Assembly: GCA_903922735.1 (NCBI GenBank)
Contig: CAIXUZ010000023.1
Coordinates: forward strand, 39,322 to 103,321
DNA length: 64,000 nucleotides
Direction of reading: 5' to 3'
Source of the DNA: an uncultured Verrucomicrobia subdivision 3 bacterium
GTDB taxonomy: Bacteria > Verrucomicrobiota > Verrucomicrobiia > Limisphaerales > UBA11358
The position numbers and the translations under genes are program-made. Below the pieces are notes generated by a model. The model had not been told where the DNA came from. It worked only from the letters and a program-made list of their open reading frames with translations, and made no database searches. This document shows, piece after piece, positions 27,740-38,089 of the stretch. Each line of letters begins with the position of its first letter. Position 1 is the first letter of the stretch.

Positions 27740-27866
27740 TTCTCCCTCACCTCGCCCTCTGGCCTGACAAAAGCGGCTAACCGCTCGGTTGACCAACGGA
27801 TTTTAAAGTGGCGGCCAGCGGCTGTTTCCCTCTCCCGGCGGGAGAGGGATCAAGGGTGAGGGAGAA
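27740..27866. repeat. MITE-like palindromic repeat with 12-bp terminal inverted repeats
   Basis: Perfect terminal inverted repeats TTCTCCCTCACC (27740-27751) and GGTGAGGGAGAA (27855-27866) bound a 127-bp element. An internal CCCTCTCCCGGCGGGAGAGGG palindrome-like core lies at about 27830-27848. It is the same family as the element inside hydF. The rest of 27696-28255 holds no gene that I can support, only this element and the composite repeat that follows. Confidence 0.8.
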
Positions 27867-27912
27867 ATTACGCCAGCTCGACACGGCTACAGTGTTTCTG
27901 AAAACACCCTAA

Positions 27913-28066
27913 GTCCCATTTTCAGCATGTCAGCGTTTTAGCATTTGCAGATCTGTCCTCTGCCAGCTGCCCTCCCCGCTCCCAACCCAATGCCCAGTGC
28001 CCAATGATTAATGCCTATCCCGGCGTAGCCGGGTTAGGACCCCCTGCTTCAAGCACTTTGCGCCTT
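27913..28066. repeat. Composite intergenic repeat, copy 1
   Basis: Three blocks recur in the same order and orientation at 37640-37953: block A (18 bp from 27913, GTCCCATTTTCAGCATGT), block B (25 bp, 27991-28015) and block C (33 bp, 28034-28066, starting TTAGGACCCCCTGCTTCAAG). A tail of the CGCCTTGGCGTCTTGGCGG type follows. It is non-coding. Confidence 0.75.
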
Positions 28067-28255
28067 GGCGTCTTGGCGGTTACAAATCCACATCGAACAC
28101 CTATTGGATGGGGCGAATGTTTGAAGTCTGACAACTGAGGAGGGATTGGAAAAATGGTTTGCAAACCTGGGGCCAGCGGAGAGAATCGCGGAAAATCCTG
28201 TGCCGGTTGCAAACCGGAAACCGGATTTGAAATGTCAGGTGAGCCGTGACCCCCA

Positions 28256-29788
28256 ATGAATTTGAATAAGACCTCCATCAGTCGCCGGCAGTTCATCAAA
28301 GGCTCCGCTTATTCCTGTGCGGCGTGCGTTTTCCTTTCTGGCAGCGATCTCTGGGCGGAAAGCTTCATGGACCCGGCCAATTTCGGTCCGACACCTTATC
28401 CCGCCCTGCCTTATCCCGCCCCGGACTGGCTGCGCCACGCCGTCATCATTGAAGTTCCCACCCGCGGCTTCAACGTCTCGGATTACAAAAATCCCAAAAA
28501 CTGGAAAAGCCCGTATGGCGATACCACCTACAAATCAATTGCGGCCAGGCTCGATTTCTTGCAGGACATGGGCATCAATGTCCTGTGCCTCTATTCCGTT
28601 TATAACTGCACCCCGACCACGAAACTCTACGCCTTGCGATATACGGAACCGAATCCGGACATGGGCACTATGGCGGATGTCAGGGACCTCATCCAGCAGG
28701 CTCACGCGCGGGGCATGCATGTCCTGAGCAATACGAACCATTATGGGGTCGCCCGGAATTCACCGCTGTTGGCCGAGCACCCGGATTGGTTTCTGCCGCC
28801 GAGCCAGCTCCGGGCGCACCAGCGGCTTTTCGACCTGAACCATGCGGAAGCCCGCGCCTACATTATTGATACGCACGTCTGGTGGTGCACGGAAGTGGGA
28901 CTGGACGGATGGCGGATCGACTGCGGGGCCTGGTCCTTCAAAAAATCCGTCTGGAGCGAGATTATGACCCGTTGCGCTAATAAAGGTAAACGGATCCTCC
29001 TGACCCCCGAGGATAAGCGGCTGGTCGGCCATATCCAGGGGTCAGGCTTGCATGGCTATGCTCCGATTCTTGACCTGGCAAACCATTGCCCGCTGACCGG
29101 AGCCACCGAAAACGACCCGTATCGTTGCAAGGAAATCAGCGGCCATAATGTCGGGGAACCGAAAGACGAATGCAGCGCCTACAATTCCAATTCCGGCGGC
29201 TCGTGCGGGCGTGAAGGCTGTTATCGCGTCAAGGGCAGCCGGTTTATTTACGGGCATAATTCCATGTTCGCGCCCATGGTGCCCTGGATGCTGCCTGGGG
29301 AGGTGTTCAATGCGACGCACCTGGCGCTTCCGGTCACGGATTACAACGCGAAAATGCTTCATTCCTGGCTGGATTGGACGGACGTGGAATCCCAGAAAGC
29401 GGTGGTCGATGATTTCCGTAAAATCAATAAAATCCGGGCGGCGCATCCGGATATTTTCCACAACAACATGTATGAAACCAGGCTGATCAATGTTCCCTGC
29501 ACCTCCACCCCGGCCTCGCCGGTAAAACCGTATGCGCGCTATATCAGCGGCCGGAAAGCCGGCATCGTGATCGGCAACAACAGCACCACGGAGGACGTGA
29601 CTTTCAAGCTGGAGATCCCGCTGACGGCGATGCGGATGGATGGCTTGAACGAACTTAAAGTGACCGATTGCTGGGCCAGCACCACCACGCGGGTTGCCAG
29701 CAACGCGCTCCACCACCATTCCATCCTCGTGCCCAGAGACAAAGCGGCAGGCGGCGGCGTGCGCGTTCTGATCATCGAGCCGACCTGA
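28256..29788 (+). CDS. Tat-exported alpha-amylase (GH13)-like protein
   Basis: 510 residues with a twin-arginine signal (SRRQFIKG, residues 9-16) followed by a Cys-containing hydrophobic stretch. The fold resembles GH13: VGLDGWRIDCGAW (214-226) looks like conserved region II with nucleophile D222, and ILLTPED (247-253) like region III with E252. However, the region I equivalent (LSNTNH) lacks the usual Asp, and the region IV equivalent reads YGHNSM where an HD pair is expected. It may therefore be a diverged or altered-activity amylase-family member. It is flanked by repeat DNA and has no obvious operon partners. The ATG at 28256 precedes the Tat motif at normal spacing. Confidence 0.65.
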   Translation: MNLNKTSISRRQFIKGSAYSCAACVFLSGSDLWAESFMDPANFGPTPYPALPYPAPDWLRHAVIIEVPTRGFNVSDYKNPKNWKSPYGDTTYKSIAARLDFLQDMGINVLCLYSVYNCTPTTKLYALRYTEPNPDMGTMADVRDLIQQAHARGMHVLSNTNHYGVARNSPLLAEHPDWFLPPSQLRAHQRLFDLNHAEARAYIIDTHVWWCTEVGLDGWRIDCGAWSFKKSVWSEIMTRCANKGKRILLTPEDKRLVGHIQGSGLHGYAPILDLANHCPLTGATENDPYRCKEISGHNVGEPKDECSAYNSNSGGSCGREGCYRVKGSRFIYGHNSMFAPMVPWMLPGEVFNATHLALPVTDYNAKMLHSWLDWTDVESQKAVVDDFRKINKIRAAHPDIFHNNMYETRLINVPCTSTPASPVKPYARYISGRKAGIVIGNNSTTEDVTFKLEIPLTAMRMDGLNELKVTDCWASTTTRVASNALHHHSILVPRDKAAGGGVRVLIIEPT

Positions 29789-29982
29789 GCTCAGACGAAA
29801 CCGCCGCAGACTTGGGCGCGCCCGTTTTTATCATGCGGGCTAATTTACTGAACGGTGCTCGGGGGACGCCGGAAGTCTTTCCAGACGGGCGGGAATGTCA
29901 ATTGCCAATGCGGTGGCGAGGGGCGCGGGGGTTGTAATTTTAGGCGGCATCGGGTCGAGTTTGTGGTGGGAAATCAATTTAC

Positions 29983-30399
29983 CTAGGGGCTGGCGGCAGT
30001 TTTGAAGGTGAGCAGATACGGAATCGCTGGATGTTTTTGCGTGTCCTGAAAGCCGTGGAAATTCTGGCTGTTGATCCACCAGCCATACGTTTTACCCGGC
30101 TCCAGTTTCACTTTCATCACACACGTTTTGTGGTCGGCCTCGAAATGCGGTTTGCCAAGCGACTTCGGATCGGAATTTTGCCAGACGGAACACCAACTCC
30201 ACGACTGGTCGGTCATGATCTTGCTGAATGTAATTTTGACCTCGTATTCGCCAGATGGAACGTCCTTGCTGCCGGCTTCCGGCAGGGTTTTGACGACCAC
30301 TGGCGCAAAAGAATCAATATCCTGCGCGCAGACCGGTTGTGACGCAAAGCCGCACAGTAAACTGCCGACGATGATGACGATCCATGTATTTGATTTCAT
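29983..30399 (-). CDS. Small secreted Ig-like (Big_5-type) protein, paralogue of the kinase C-terminus
   Basis: 138 residues with a signal peptide (1-25, ending VCAQ) and one Ig-like domain. Its sequence from APVVVKTLPEAGSKDV to IPYLLTFKT aligns along its whole length with residues 1155-1263 of the kinase encoded 13 bp upstream (same [23 protein letters not shown] and HPAIPYLLTF blocks). It is the last gene of the sigma factor-kinase cluster. Function unknown; it could be a soluble competitor or partner of the kinase sensor tail. Confidence 0.75.
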   Translation of the reverse strand: MKSNTWIVIIVGSLLCGFASQPVCAQDIDSFAPVVVKTLPEAGSKDVPSGEYEVKITFSKIMTDQSWSWCSVWQNSDPKSLGKPHFEADHKTCVMKVKLEPGKTYGWWINSQNFHGFQDTQKHPAIPYLLTFKTAASP

Positions 30400-30412
30400 A
30401 TTTTTCTCAGTT

Positions 30413-33400
30413 CTATTTTGGTTTGGTTTGGAAAATCAACAGATAAGGAATTGCCGGACGACCAGTGATGTCCTTGAAGTTTACGAAATTTCCGGAGTTC
30501 AGCCAAAACGCATAAGTCCGGCCCGGCTCCAATTTCACTTTGACCACACACGTCCGCGCATCAGCTTCATAATGCGGCGGATCGATGATATCCGGTGTGG
30601 AGTTTTCCCACGCGGTGGACCAACTCCACATACCGTCATTCATTTCCTTGCTGAATCGCACGCGAATTTCCGTTTCACCCGATTGAACATTCCGCGCACC
30701 AGAAACGGGAAAGGTCTCGACGATGACGGGCGGTTGCTCGTTTAAAATCAGATCAGGTTCGGATAAACTTTCTTTCCTTAGCGTCGGCGAAGGCTCATTC
30801 AGTTGCACCACCATAACCAGCTGCACAGTTTTTCCGTCTTTGGAAATATGGGGGATAAAATCCACTGACCAGCCCGTCAGATATTTATCCCCGTTAGCAG
30901 CGGTGTTTTCTTTCATTGAAGAATTACCGGTGGGCTGACCATCATCTAACGCACTGTTAGCACCATCCCAAATCGTGACACCGGCTGAATTTTTAACCGC
31001 ATCCGTGATGGCGCTATACTGTCCAAGGGTCAATGTATCGGTGGTGAACAGTTTCGGATTGTCGGAATACAATCTGGCCAATCCCAGCCGCTGTCCCGCT
31101 TCTTCTGTCACATGCAGGAAATTACCTTCGATTGCTTGCATCGGAACGTGGTTTGTTGTTTCCATCTGCAAAACTGCCGCGACAAAGAACACCCGGTTGC
31201 CGTCCGCTGTTTTCCAGCCGCCGGTGATGGCGGTGTCCTTACCCCAATGAAGGTCCGTGGTGGAGGTGGCGACACAGGTCTTTACCAAAAACGGATTTGT
31301 TGTGGATTCCGGATTCTTTTGCACCAGCTTGTAGCGCAGCTTCACGCCGCGCGGGTTCTCGGTGAAGCCGGTGATTTGCAGGATGCCCATGCCGCCTTCG
31401 CGGGTTTTGAACAAATAGGTTATGGGCAAATCGCCCATGCCGCTTATCATCCAAGTATCCACGCCAACTTGAATCTTGCCGGCATTTTCAGCAACCCAGC
31501 CGGCATCCGCATTATTCCAGTTTGATGAATCAATCTCTTTTGCCGATGTTCCGTTGATGCAGCAAAGCCCATTTAATTCCAATATCTTCTTTGGCTGGTC
31601 TGGATTGTTTGGATTCAGTTCGGGAATTTTCAAAGTGCCAATGGCATCCACGCCATTTTTTTCCATAAAATCATTCGTCCGACGCCATGAATCTATCCCG
31701 CTGTCAGAATTCGTCGCCAGATTCGCGGTCGCGTAAGACAAAGAAGCCAGCGACACAAACCGGCCCGAATCAAAATCAATCGCGGAATTTGGGCCGGGCG
31801 ATTCCAAGTTCACCACCCGCTCGATTACCGGGCCGAAGGCCAGCATGGGGGCGGCGGCCTGCTTTTGCGCCGCGAGCCGGGACATCTGCCTTTTAGTCTG
31901 CGCCGCACTTTCGTTCAAACTTTGGCTCAATTCGTCCCCGCCGCTCAAGTGCGTGAATAATTTGGATTGGCCTAAAGCCAACAACAGTCCCACCAGTAAT
32001 ACGCTCAAACCTTTCCAAAGATTGTTTCCGCGAAATGAAAGCATTCTGAATTGCTCCGGCTTGTAGCCGCGCTGCTTGGCCCAAGTGGTTGCACAGAGCA
32101 GTTGTCGCAGCAACCGCGCACCGATGGGAAAGCAGACAATCAAAAGGGTCACGAACACGGAAAATACAATCCATATCCCGAGACCGGGCGTTGATGACAT
32201 CCAAGTTTGAATGGCTAAAATCATCACCGCTGAGTATGCCACCCCACCAACAAGTGAGATCAACGTTGCTTGGTTTCTTTCCTCCTTCGTGAGATGCACA
32301 CAGATTTCACGCATCTCCGGCGATTGAAGCGCCGACCAAGTCCACCACGACTGGCGCGGATTGCGATTTTCAGTTTGAGCGGACTCACGTCCGCTGCTAC
32401 TGGCATCGGCTGGCGGGACGGCGGTGCTACTTTTTTTAAATTTGCGCCAGACCAGATAGATGATGGTTCCGGGGATGAGAAAATACCCGACGCCCACTAT
32501 GATAAATGGCGCGATACCCCAGAGAAAATTCATCAACTTCTTGTTCGGAACGCTCACTTCGATCTTGTCGGAAGCCAGCAATTTATCGAGCATCTTTTGC
32601 GTGAGATACGCATTGGGGGATGAGAAGGCGACTTCCACCGGCTTGCTGTTTGGCTTCAAACCATTGGTCTGATAGAAGGTGCCGGAAACCGGGGTCAACA
32701 TCGAAGACTGGCCGCCGAGAGTGATGGTCGCGTGCGCAATTTGATTTGATTGGAATTTGTTGAGAAATTCCGACTGCGTCAGGACGATGACCGGGGGCGA
32801 ATTATGATTATTCGATGAGAGCCACACAGAAACGAATATCAATAATACAACAGCCAAGCTAAACCAACGCGACGAGAGCTGTGTTGATTGCGCACCGCCA
32901 AAACTGCCGTTTTCACCCAGCTTTCTCTCTTTACGGATACTGTTCAGAGCGTCAAACAAAATGCACAACGTCAGGAGTGGCCACATCGACATCCATACCT
33001 TCCTAAGCTCCCCGTCTTTCTCTCCGTAATAGAGCACAAACACTGCAGCAATCGCCCATAACTGGAAACAAATTTGCAATGTCCGACTGAATCCCATTAT
33101 CGGTAGCGGAGTGCCGAGCGGAACGAATTGACTGAACCAGCCTTTATTCCTTTTTACCGCGACTTCTTGCTTGCTGGTTTCCGTGCCGAGGGATTCCACC
33201 ATGGTCTTCACCTGGCTGACTTGCTGGTAGCGGAGATTTGGATTTTTTTCCAGGGCGCGCAGGACGATGGCATCGAGGCGCACGTCGATCTGGACTTTGC
33301 TGGATGGCGCTTCGAGTTTCTTGCCCGGCAGTTCGCCGGTGAGCATCTGGTAAAACACGACGCCCAACGCGTAGATGTCCGCGCGATGGTCCACTTCGCC

Positions 33401-34204
33401 GGGCGCTTGAATCTGCTCGGGCGACATGTATTGGGGTGTGCCCATGACCTTGCTGGCGTCGGTCAAGGTAGGGTCATCGCGCTGAGATGACTGGTCCGGA
33501 CGCCCCAGCGGTGCGTCCCCATTGCCGATGATTTTGGCGAGGCCGAAGTCGGCGACTTTCACGCGGCCCCGGCGGTCGAGCAGGATGTTCTCGGGCTTGA
33601 TGTCGCGATGGACGATGCCCTGATCGTGGGCGAATTGCAGGGCGTCGCAAATCTGCGGGACGATGGCGAGCGCTTCGCGCGTGGAGACGCGGCTGGCGGA
33701 AAGCAACTGGCGGAGATTGACGCCGTCCACGAATTCCATGAGGAAGTAATAGAGGCGCGAGGCGTCGGGCGCAGGGCCTGAGGCGGAGGCGTTTTCAATA
33801 TTTCCGAACTCGAACAGCGTCACGATGCCGGGGTGGTTGAGCTTGGCGAGGGCTCTGGCTTCGCGGGTGAAGCGCTCGGCAAAGGCGGCGTCGTGGCCGA
33901 TGCCGGGCGGGAGGATTTTGAGGGCGACGATGCGGTCGAGTTCCTTTTGCCGCGCCTTATAGACGGCCCCCATGCCGCCCTGGCCGATGAATTCAAGGAT
34001 TTCGAGCTGAGGGAATTTCGGGGCGAGCTCGGCGACGGTGGGCGGGGTGAAGCGGGAGGGTTGGGCGCTCCCCGATTGACTGTCCGGCCCAAGATCCACA
34101 CCGGTGCCCAGACCGGCCTGAAGCAGGCACTGCGGGCACAGCCCGTCCGGCGCGTTCGGCTCAAGGGGTTTTTTGCACCCGGAACATATTTTTTTAGTGT
34201 CCAT
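30413..34204 (-). CDS. Giant membrane Ser/Thr protein kinase with FtsH-like extracytoplasmic domain
   Basis: 1263 residues. N-terminal zinc ribbon (C7, C10, C23, C26), then a Hanks-type kinase (about 65-340) with [11 protein letters not shown], catalytic K96, HRD 199-201 and DFG 219-221, all intact. After two hydrophobic segments (about 375-420), residues about 470-555, flanked by transmembrane helices at 448-463 and 560-588, read [20 protein letters not shown] and later [18 protein letters not shown], which resembles the periplasmic FtsH_ext domain. More membrane segments and a large extracytoplasmic region follow, ending in an Ig-like (Big_5-type) domain (1155-1263). Such kinases in this phylum are paired with ECF sigma factors; the sigma gene lies 68 bp upstream. 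Confidence 0.9.
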   Translation of the reverse strand: MDTKKICSGCKKPLEPNAPDGLCPQCLLQAGLGTGVDLGPDSQSGSAQPSRFTPPTVAELAPKFPQLEILEFIGQGGMGAVYKARQKELDRIVALKILPPGIGHDAAFAERFTREARALAKLNHPGIVTLFEFGNIENASASGPAPDASRLYYFLMEFVDGVNLRQLLSASRVSTREALAIVPQICDALQFAHDQGIVHRDIKPENILLDRRGRVKVADFGLAKIIGNGDAPLGRPDQSSQRDDPTLTDASKVMGTPQYMSPEQIQAPGEVDHRADIYALGVVFYQMLTGELPGKKLEAPSSKVQIDVRLDAIVLRALEKNPNLRYQQVSQVKTMVESLGTETSKQEVAVKRNKGWFSQFVPLGTPLPIMGFSRTLQICFQLWAIAAVFVLYYGEKDGELRKVWMSMWPLLTLCILFDALNSIRKERKLGENGSFGGAQSTQLSSRWFSLAVVLLIFVSVWLSSNNHNSPPVIVLTQSEFLNKFQSNQIAHATITLGGQSSMLTPVSGTFYQTNGLKPNSKPVEVAFSSPNAYLTQKMLDKLLASDKIEVSVPNKKLMNFLWGIAPFIIVGVGYFLIPGTIIYLVWRKFKKSSTAVPPADASSSGRESAQTENRNPRQSWWTWSALQSPEMREICVHLTKEERNQATLISLVGGVAYSAVMILAIQTWMSSTPGLGIWIVFSVFVTLLIVCFPIGARLLRQLLCATTWAKQRGYKPEQFRMLSFRGNNLWKGLSVLLVGLLLALGQSKLFTHLSGGDELSQSLNESAAQTKRQMSRLAAQKQAAAPMLAFGPVIERVVNLESPGPNSAIDFDSGRFVSLASLSYATANLATNSDSGIDSWRRTNDFMEKNGVDAIGTLKIPELNPNNPDQPKKILELNGLCCINGTSAKEIDSSNWNNADAGWVAENAGKIQVGVDTWMISGMGDLPITYLFKTREGGMGILQITGFTENPRGVKLRYKLVQKNPESTTNPFLVKTCVATSTTDLHWGKDTAITGGWKTADGNRVFFVAAVLQMETTNHVPMQAIEGNFLHVTEEAGQRLGLARLYSDNPKLFTTDTLTLGQYSAITDAVKNSAGVTIWDGANSALDDGQPTGNSSMKENTAANGDKYLTGWSVDFIPHISKDGKTVQLVMVVQLNEPSPTLRKESLSEPDLILNEQPPVIVETFPVSGARNVQSGETEIRVRFSKEMNDGMWSWSTAWENSTPDIIDPPHYEADARTCVVKVKLEPGRTYAFWLNSGNFVNFKDITGRPAIPYLLIFQTKPK

Positions 34205-34272
34205 GATTTTGTCTTTCCACCCATTACACTACGGATTGGATGGCAAACGTTACTGACAAAATGAAAAAAGTT

Positions 34273-35016
34273 TCATCGGCGGGCCATCACCCGCAGCAGG
34301 TGGCGCAATTCCTCATCCACTTCCGCCGGCGAGGCCACCGTTTGGGCGACTTCGGCTTTCAGGCACTCCCGATAACGGTCGCGCAGGCGGCAAACCGCCA
34401 CTTTGACCGCGCCTTCGGTCATCCCCAGTTTAACCGCGACGACGGCATACGGTTGCGTGTCGCGGCTGCCAATGAGACAAGGTTCCAGCGCCTGGAACAA
34501 CGTTCCCCTGCCGTCCTGCTCATAATCCTGGCGCAAGCGGGTGAGCACGGATTTCAACAGCGTCAGGGCCCATTGTTTTTCAAAAACCTGTTCGGGCGTC
34601 CGGGTGTCCGCCAGTTCACTGGTGTAACGGCCTTCGGCGGTATCCAGTTCGAGCGGAACCCGCTGCAGCCGGCCGCCCCGCTTGAGCGCATTCGCCTTGT
34701 CCCATTCCTTGATCAGGAAACGTTTCATGGCCATCAGCAAAAACGAGCGGAACCGTCCCTTCTGCCGGTCGGCATGGGCGATCCAATTGTGTTCGAGGAG
34801 GCAGGCGAAGAATTCCTGGGTCAAATCTTTGGCGTCCGGCGGCGCATGCCCGCCACGGCGGACGAACGCGTAGAGGGGAAACCAATAGGCCCGGCAAAGT
34901 CGCTCCAGCGCCACCGCTGATTCCGGCGACGGCGTCCCGCCGGCACTCAAGATCACGGTCCATTGCGTGGCCGGGAAAATCCGGGGCCGGCCTTCTGATG
35001 TCACGCTGTCAGCCAT
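34273..35016 (-). CDS. ECF-type RNA polymerase sigma factor
   Basis: 247 residues from the ATG at 35016; the longer frame would need TTG at 35058. Region 2 is seen in DLTQEFFACLLEHN and RSFLLMAMKRFL, and region 4 in AVVAVKLGMTEGAVKVAVCRLRDRY. It belongs to the Planctomycete/Verrucomicrobial ECF group that begins with FPATQWTVIL and is genetically linked to zinc-ribbon Ser/Thr kinases. It precedes the kinase on the same strand, suggesting a kinase-responsive transcription unit. The interval 35059-35216 holds no feature that I can support. Confidence 0.88.
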   Translation of the reverse strand: MADSVTSEGRPRIFPATQWTVILSAGGTPSPESAVALERLCRAYWFPLYAFVRRGGHAPPDAKDLTQEFFACLLEHNWIAHADRQKGRFRSFLLMAMKRFLIKEWDKANALKRGGRLQRVPLELDTAEGRYTSELADTRTPEQVFEKQWALTLLKSVLTRLRQDYEQDGRGTLFQALEPCLIGSRDTQPYAVVAVKLGMTEGAVKVAVCRLRDRYRECLKAEVAQTVASPAEVDEELRHLLRVMARR

Positions 35017-35216
35017 TACCACTAATATTACGGAAATGCCGGCGAAGGTTACAGGCAAATGGCTTGAAGGGGGATTTTATTTGGGCGGCAGAGAGCGGTC
35101 AGGATTTGGCGGTTTTTGCCTATGTCCGGTCGGGGAAAATGGTCACTGAATAGCGGATTGGCCGGTCAATGTACGCACCGGCCCGCTCCTGTTCTGTTGA
35201 TTGAATGGCTACAGCA

Positions 35217-36443
35217 TCAAGCGAAGCCCGGCTCCTGTGGCAGCACCATGCCCATCCGACCATTCGGCAGGGGTTGCATATGTTTTTCGAGCGCTTGCTT
35301 CCCGTTTTCAGAGTTGTATTCCAAAAGCGGGCACAGTTCCTCCGGTTGCGAGGCGACACAGTGGGGCGCGACGATCCAAGGGCTGGTGATGTGAGGCACG
35401 ACCTTGACGCCAGGATAGCGGCGGACCAGTTCGCAGATTTTCAACCACTCGGAGATGCCGCCGCACCAGGTCGGGTCAGACTGCACATAGTCCACGCACT
35501 TGCGGTCGAGGAAAGGCTTGATGGCCCACCGCGTATACCAATGCTCGCCACCGGCGAGGGTCAAACCGGTCTCACCTTTGATCCGCGCGTAGCCGTCCAC
35601 ATGTTCCGGACAAATGGGTTCTTCGATCCAAAACGGCTTGTAAGGGGCCACCGCCTTGCAGAGTCGCAGCGAGTATGCCACGTCATCGCTGTGGCGGATC
35701 GTATGATTGTCAAACATCAGCGTCGCGTCGGGCAATTCTTCGCGCAGCACGCGCACGAGGTCAACGTTCTCCTTGAAGCCGGACTCGCCATCCGGCGCGC
35801 CTTTGCTGAAATACCACTTTTGACACCGATAACCGCGATCGAAAGCCGCGCGCGCCTTTCGCCCCGCTTCGGCGGGCGCGATCCCCACTTCACCCGGCCG
35901 CCAGTAAACCGGCACGCGGTCGCGCTGACCGGAGCCGATGATCTGATAGGCGGGCTTTTTCATCAGCTTGGCGCGCAGATCCCAGAGGGCGATATCCACC
36001 GTGCTGAAGTTGATGAACTCCACCCCCGTTGGCGTGTGCCGAAGGATGGCCCCGGTGTCGGCGCGTCGGCGCGGTTTATCCAGGATCACCTCGCCGGTGA
36101 GCGGATCCCTGCCTTCGCCAAAGAGCCTGGCTTTGCCCGGGTAGATCGCCTCCCACAACGATTCGCCCCCGAGCGTGAAATCGAGCGCCTTCTTCCCGAT
36201 GAACAGTTCCCGGATTTTTGGAAGATGCCCTTGCAGGACCTTCAGATTCTGATTGCCGCTGCCGGCAAATGTCCCGATGGTCCCATCGTCCGCCTCAATC
36301 GCGATGCCTTTCGCAAGGCGAATGTCCTTGATGATAACCGGCACCGGTGCGGCGAAGGATTTTGCATGCCAGATCAGACCACCGGCCAGGACCGCGCCGG
36401 TCTTGATGAATCCTCGCCGATTAATTGTATTCTTCATCTCCAT
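35217..36443 (-). CDS. Tat-exported enolase-superfamily (mandelate racemase/sugar-acid dehydratase-like) protein
   Basis: 408 residues with Tat motif NRRGFIKTG (8-16) and Ala-rich end (SFAAP). It shows the enolase-superfamily barrel with metal ligands D245 (MFDNH), E274 or E275 (WIEEP) and E300 (GGEHW), and candidate base Lys residues at 209 and 214 (QKWYFSKG); a His in VVPHITSP may complete the site. Members dehydrate or epimerise sugar acids. Most are cytoplasmic, so export is unusual, though Tat-tagged versions occur in this phylum. It lies on the same strand as the uronate operon but is separated from it by 1.6 kb of repeat-rich DNA. Confidence 0.8.
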   Translation of the reverse strand: MEMKNTINRRGFIKTGAVLAGGLIWHAKSFAAPVPVIIKDIRLAKGIAIEADDGTIGTFAGSGNQNLKVLQGHLPKIRELFIGKKALDFTLGGESLWEAIYPGKARLFGEGRDPLTGEVILDKPRRRADTGAILRHTPTGVEFINFSTVDIALWDLRAKLMKKPAYQIIGSGQRDRVPVYWRPGEVGIAPAEAGRKARAAFDRGYRCQKWYFSKGAPDGESGFKENVDLVRVLREELPDATLMFDNHTIRHSDDVAYSLRLCKAVAPYKPFWIEEPICPEHVDGYARIKGETGLTLAGGEHWYTRWAIKPFLDRKCVDYVQSDPTWCGGISEWLKICELVRRYPGVKVVPHITSPWIVAPHCVASQPEELCPLLEYNSENGKQALEKHMQPLPNGRMGMVLPQEPGFA

Positions 36444-37044
36444 CGATATTCCTCATTTGGTTTCTGGCCCACGACCGGCGCGGGCTATTTTTTGTAATTT
36501 CGGTCATTTTCGTCCGGCTTCATTGATTTACAACTTATTTTTCCGCGGGTCAGGTTTTGGCGGCGGGTTTGCCGGGGCAGTTGGCGATGTCGTGGGCGAC
36601 TTGATAGGGGTGAGAAATGTCCAGACGAGGGCTTTGCACTTTGGACAGAACTTCCGCTCCGGTTTGCGGTGCGCGGCTGAGTTGGATGACACCCCCACAA
36701 CCTTGTGGCCGGATATTTTTTACTCGAATTTGAAGTTCCATCCCCGATCACCATTCGCATCGGAGCTTGGCTTTATGATAATTTCACTAGACAAATTCGT
36801 ATAATATGCTATACTACACCTTGTTCGGCGGCCCCGGCCTAGTGAACCGCTGCCGCTGGACGATGGTGTATAGCTGGTACTGCCTTGCCGGTGACATGCG
36901 GTTTTCCGCGCGGCGTGCGGGGCCGTTCTTTGACATCTGGATTTTGTCCCGCCGCCCGTCCTGTAATCTCTGCGAATGATGATGTAGTGCCGAGCCTGTG
37001 GCTCGATCACAGCGTGGCCAACCGGTGAATTCCGGCCAACTGCA

Positions 37045-37066
37045 CCGCGCGCTGCGCGCGGCTTTT
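37045..37066 (+). terminator. Orphan terminator-like hairpin
   Basis: CCGCGCG-CTG-CGCGCGG followed by CTTTT. It has the form of a Rho-independent terminator on the plus strand, but no plus-strand gene precedes it. Confidence 0.35.
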
Positions 37067-37144
37067 GTAGAGATTCCTAGGTTGCCCGGGTGGAGTTTGC
37101 CCTCTTCGTCCGGCAGCCTGGAAACCTTTAAAATTTCATTTTTT

Positions 37145-37180
37145 GGTGCGGTTTGATGCGGTCTGGTGCGGTCTGGTGCG
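37145..37180. repeat. Degenerate decamer tandem repeat
   Basis: About four units of GGTGCGGTCT or GATGCGGTCT type occur head to tail. It is non-coding and lies inside the repeat-rich interval. Confidence 0.55.
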
Positions 37181-37639
37181 CTCGGGTCCGGCCGGTCTCG
37201 GATGGCATCTCGCTTCAATTCTGTGAAATCAGTTTTATTTCGTTTATTTCGTGGTTAAAAATGTTTTTGCCGGTTTCGCCCTTGGCGGTCTTGGCGCCTT
37301 GGCGGTTTAAACCCGGATTCCGGTCCCAGCTTGAAATGATTCCTGGTTTCCTGGCTTCCTTATTTAATTTTTTGATCGGCTTCCGCATGCCGCTTTACCT
37401 TTGTCACCTTTGTGCAAAAAAAACCGTTTTCAAAACAGGGTGACAAAAAGGGACAAAAGGTGACAAAAGGTGACATCTGGCCTCCAACCTTCAGAAAGCG
37501 ACCCCGGAAAAAACGCCTGTTTTTGGTCAAGAAACGGTCAAGTTTTGGATGCTCTATCAACGACTTACAACAATTCGCCCTCTGCCTGGTAAAGAAAAGT
37601 AAGGTCGAATTTGATTTCAGCTTTCTACTTTCTGTTTTG

Positions 37640-37953
37640 GTCCCATTTTCAGCATGTTAGCGTTTCAGCGTTTTAGCTTTTGTTTTAGGTTTGTCCTTGC
37701 CAACTGCCCAGTGCCCAATGATTAATGCCCGATGAATGTATTCCGCCCCCATGCCGGCCTACAGTTTACGCTTTGACCTCTGGCCTCCGCTTTCAAGCCC
37801 GCGCCGCGCACGCCAGAAAAGACGCGACAAAAACGCCAAAACGCGACAAATCGTGACAAAACGCGACATGGCTTGTGGTCTCAAGTCGCTGCGCTCTGTG
37901 TATAGCCGTTTACATCGATATTAGGACCCCCTGCTTCAAGCACTTTGCGCCTT
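37640..37953. repeat. Composite intergenic repeat, copy 2 (with an insertion between blocks B and C)
   Basis: Block A at 37640-37657, block B at 37705-37729 and block C at 37921-37953 are identical to copy 1 at 27913-28066. Here B and C are about 190 bp apart instead of about 18 bp; the extra DNA holds CGCGACAAAA-like motifs. Confidence 0.75.
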
Positions 37954-38089
37954 TGCGTGAGTCAGTTCCGGTTTTCGGTCTCAATTTTCACCTTTGATTT
38001 TGCGTTCCCCTGCTTGGACGTTCGGCGTTGAATGTTGAGCGTTGAATGTTTCCCTGATTTTTGCTCTCAGCTTTTTGCACTTCCCTCCG

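Larger units (their letters stand above)
36444..38089. other. Gene-poor 1.6-kb interval made of repeat debris
   Basis: No convincing gene. Contents: a short zinc-ribbon-like remnant on the minus strand (KFCPKCKALVWTF, around 36620-36660) with no good start; a GC-rich hairpin with T-run (37045-37066); a degenerate decamer array (37145-37180); a CTTGGCGGTCTTGGCGCCTT-type tract near 37285; GACAAAA-rich stretches (37438-37475 and 37820-37870); and the composite repeat copy 2. The base composition is more AT-rich than the flanking genes. Confidence 0.6.

Noticed and set aside
29789..29982. Rho-independent terminator at the GGGCGCGCCC-GTTTTT stretch
   Set aside because: The palindrome has no loop and can form only a 3-bp stem, so I did not list it.
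36550..36741. Minus-strand 63-residue open frame and an overlapping CPKC zinc-ribbon-like frame
   Set aside because: Neither has a convincing start and the sequence lies in a decayed repeat region; at most a gene remnant.
37145..37180. CRISPR-like array
   Set aside because: Units are only about 10 bp without spacers; no cas gene is present in the window.
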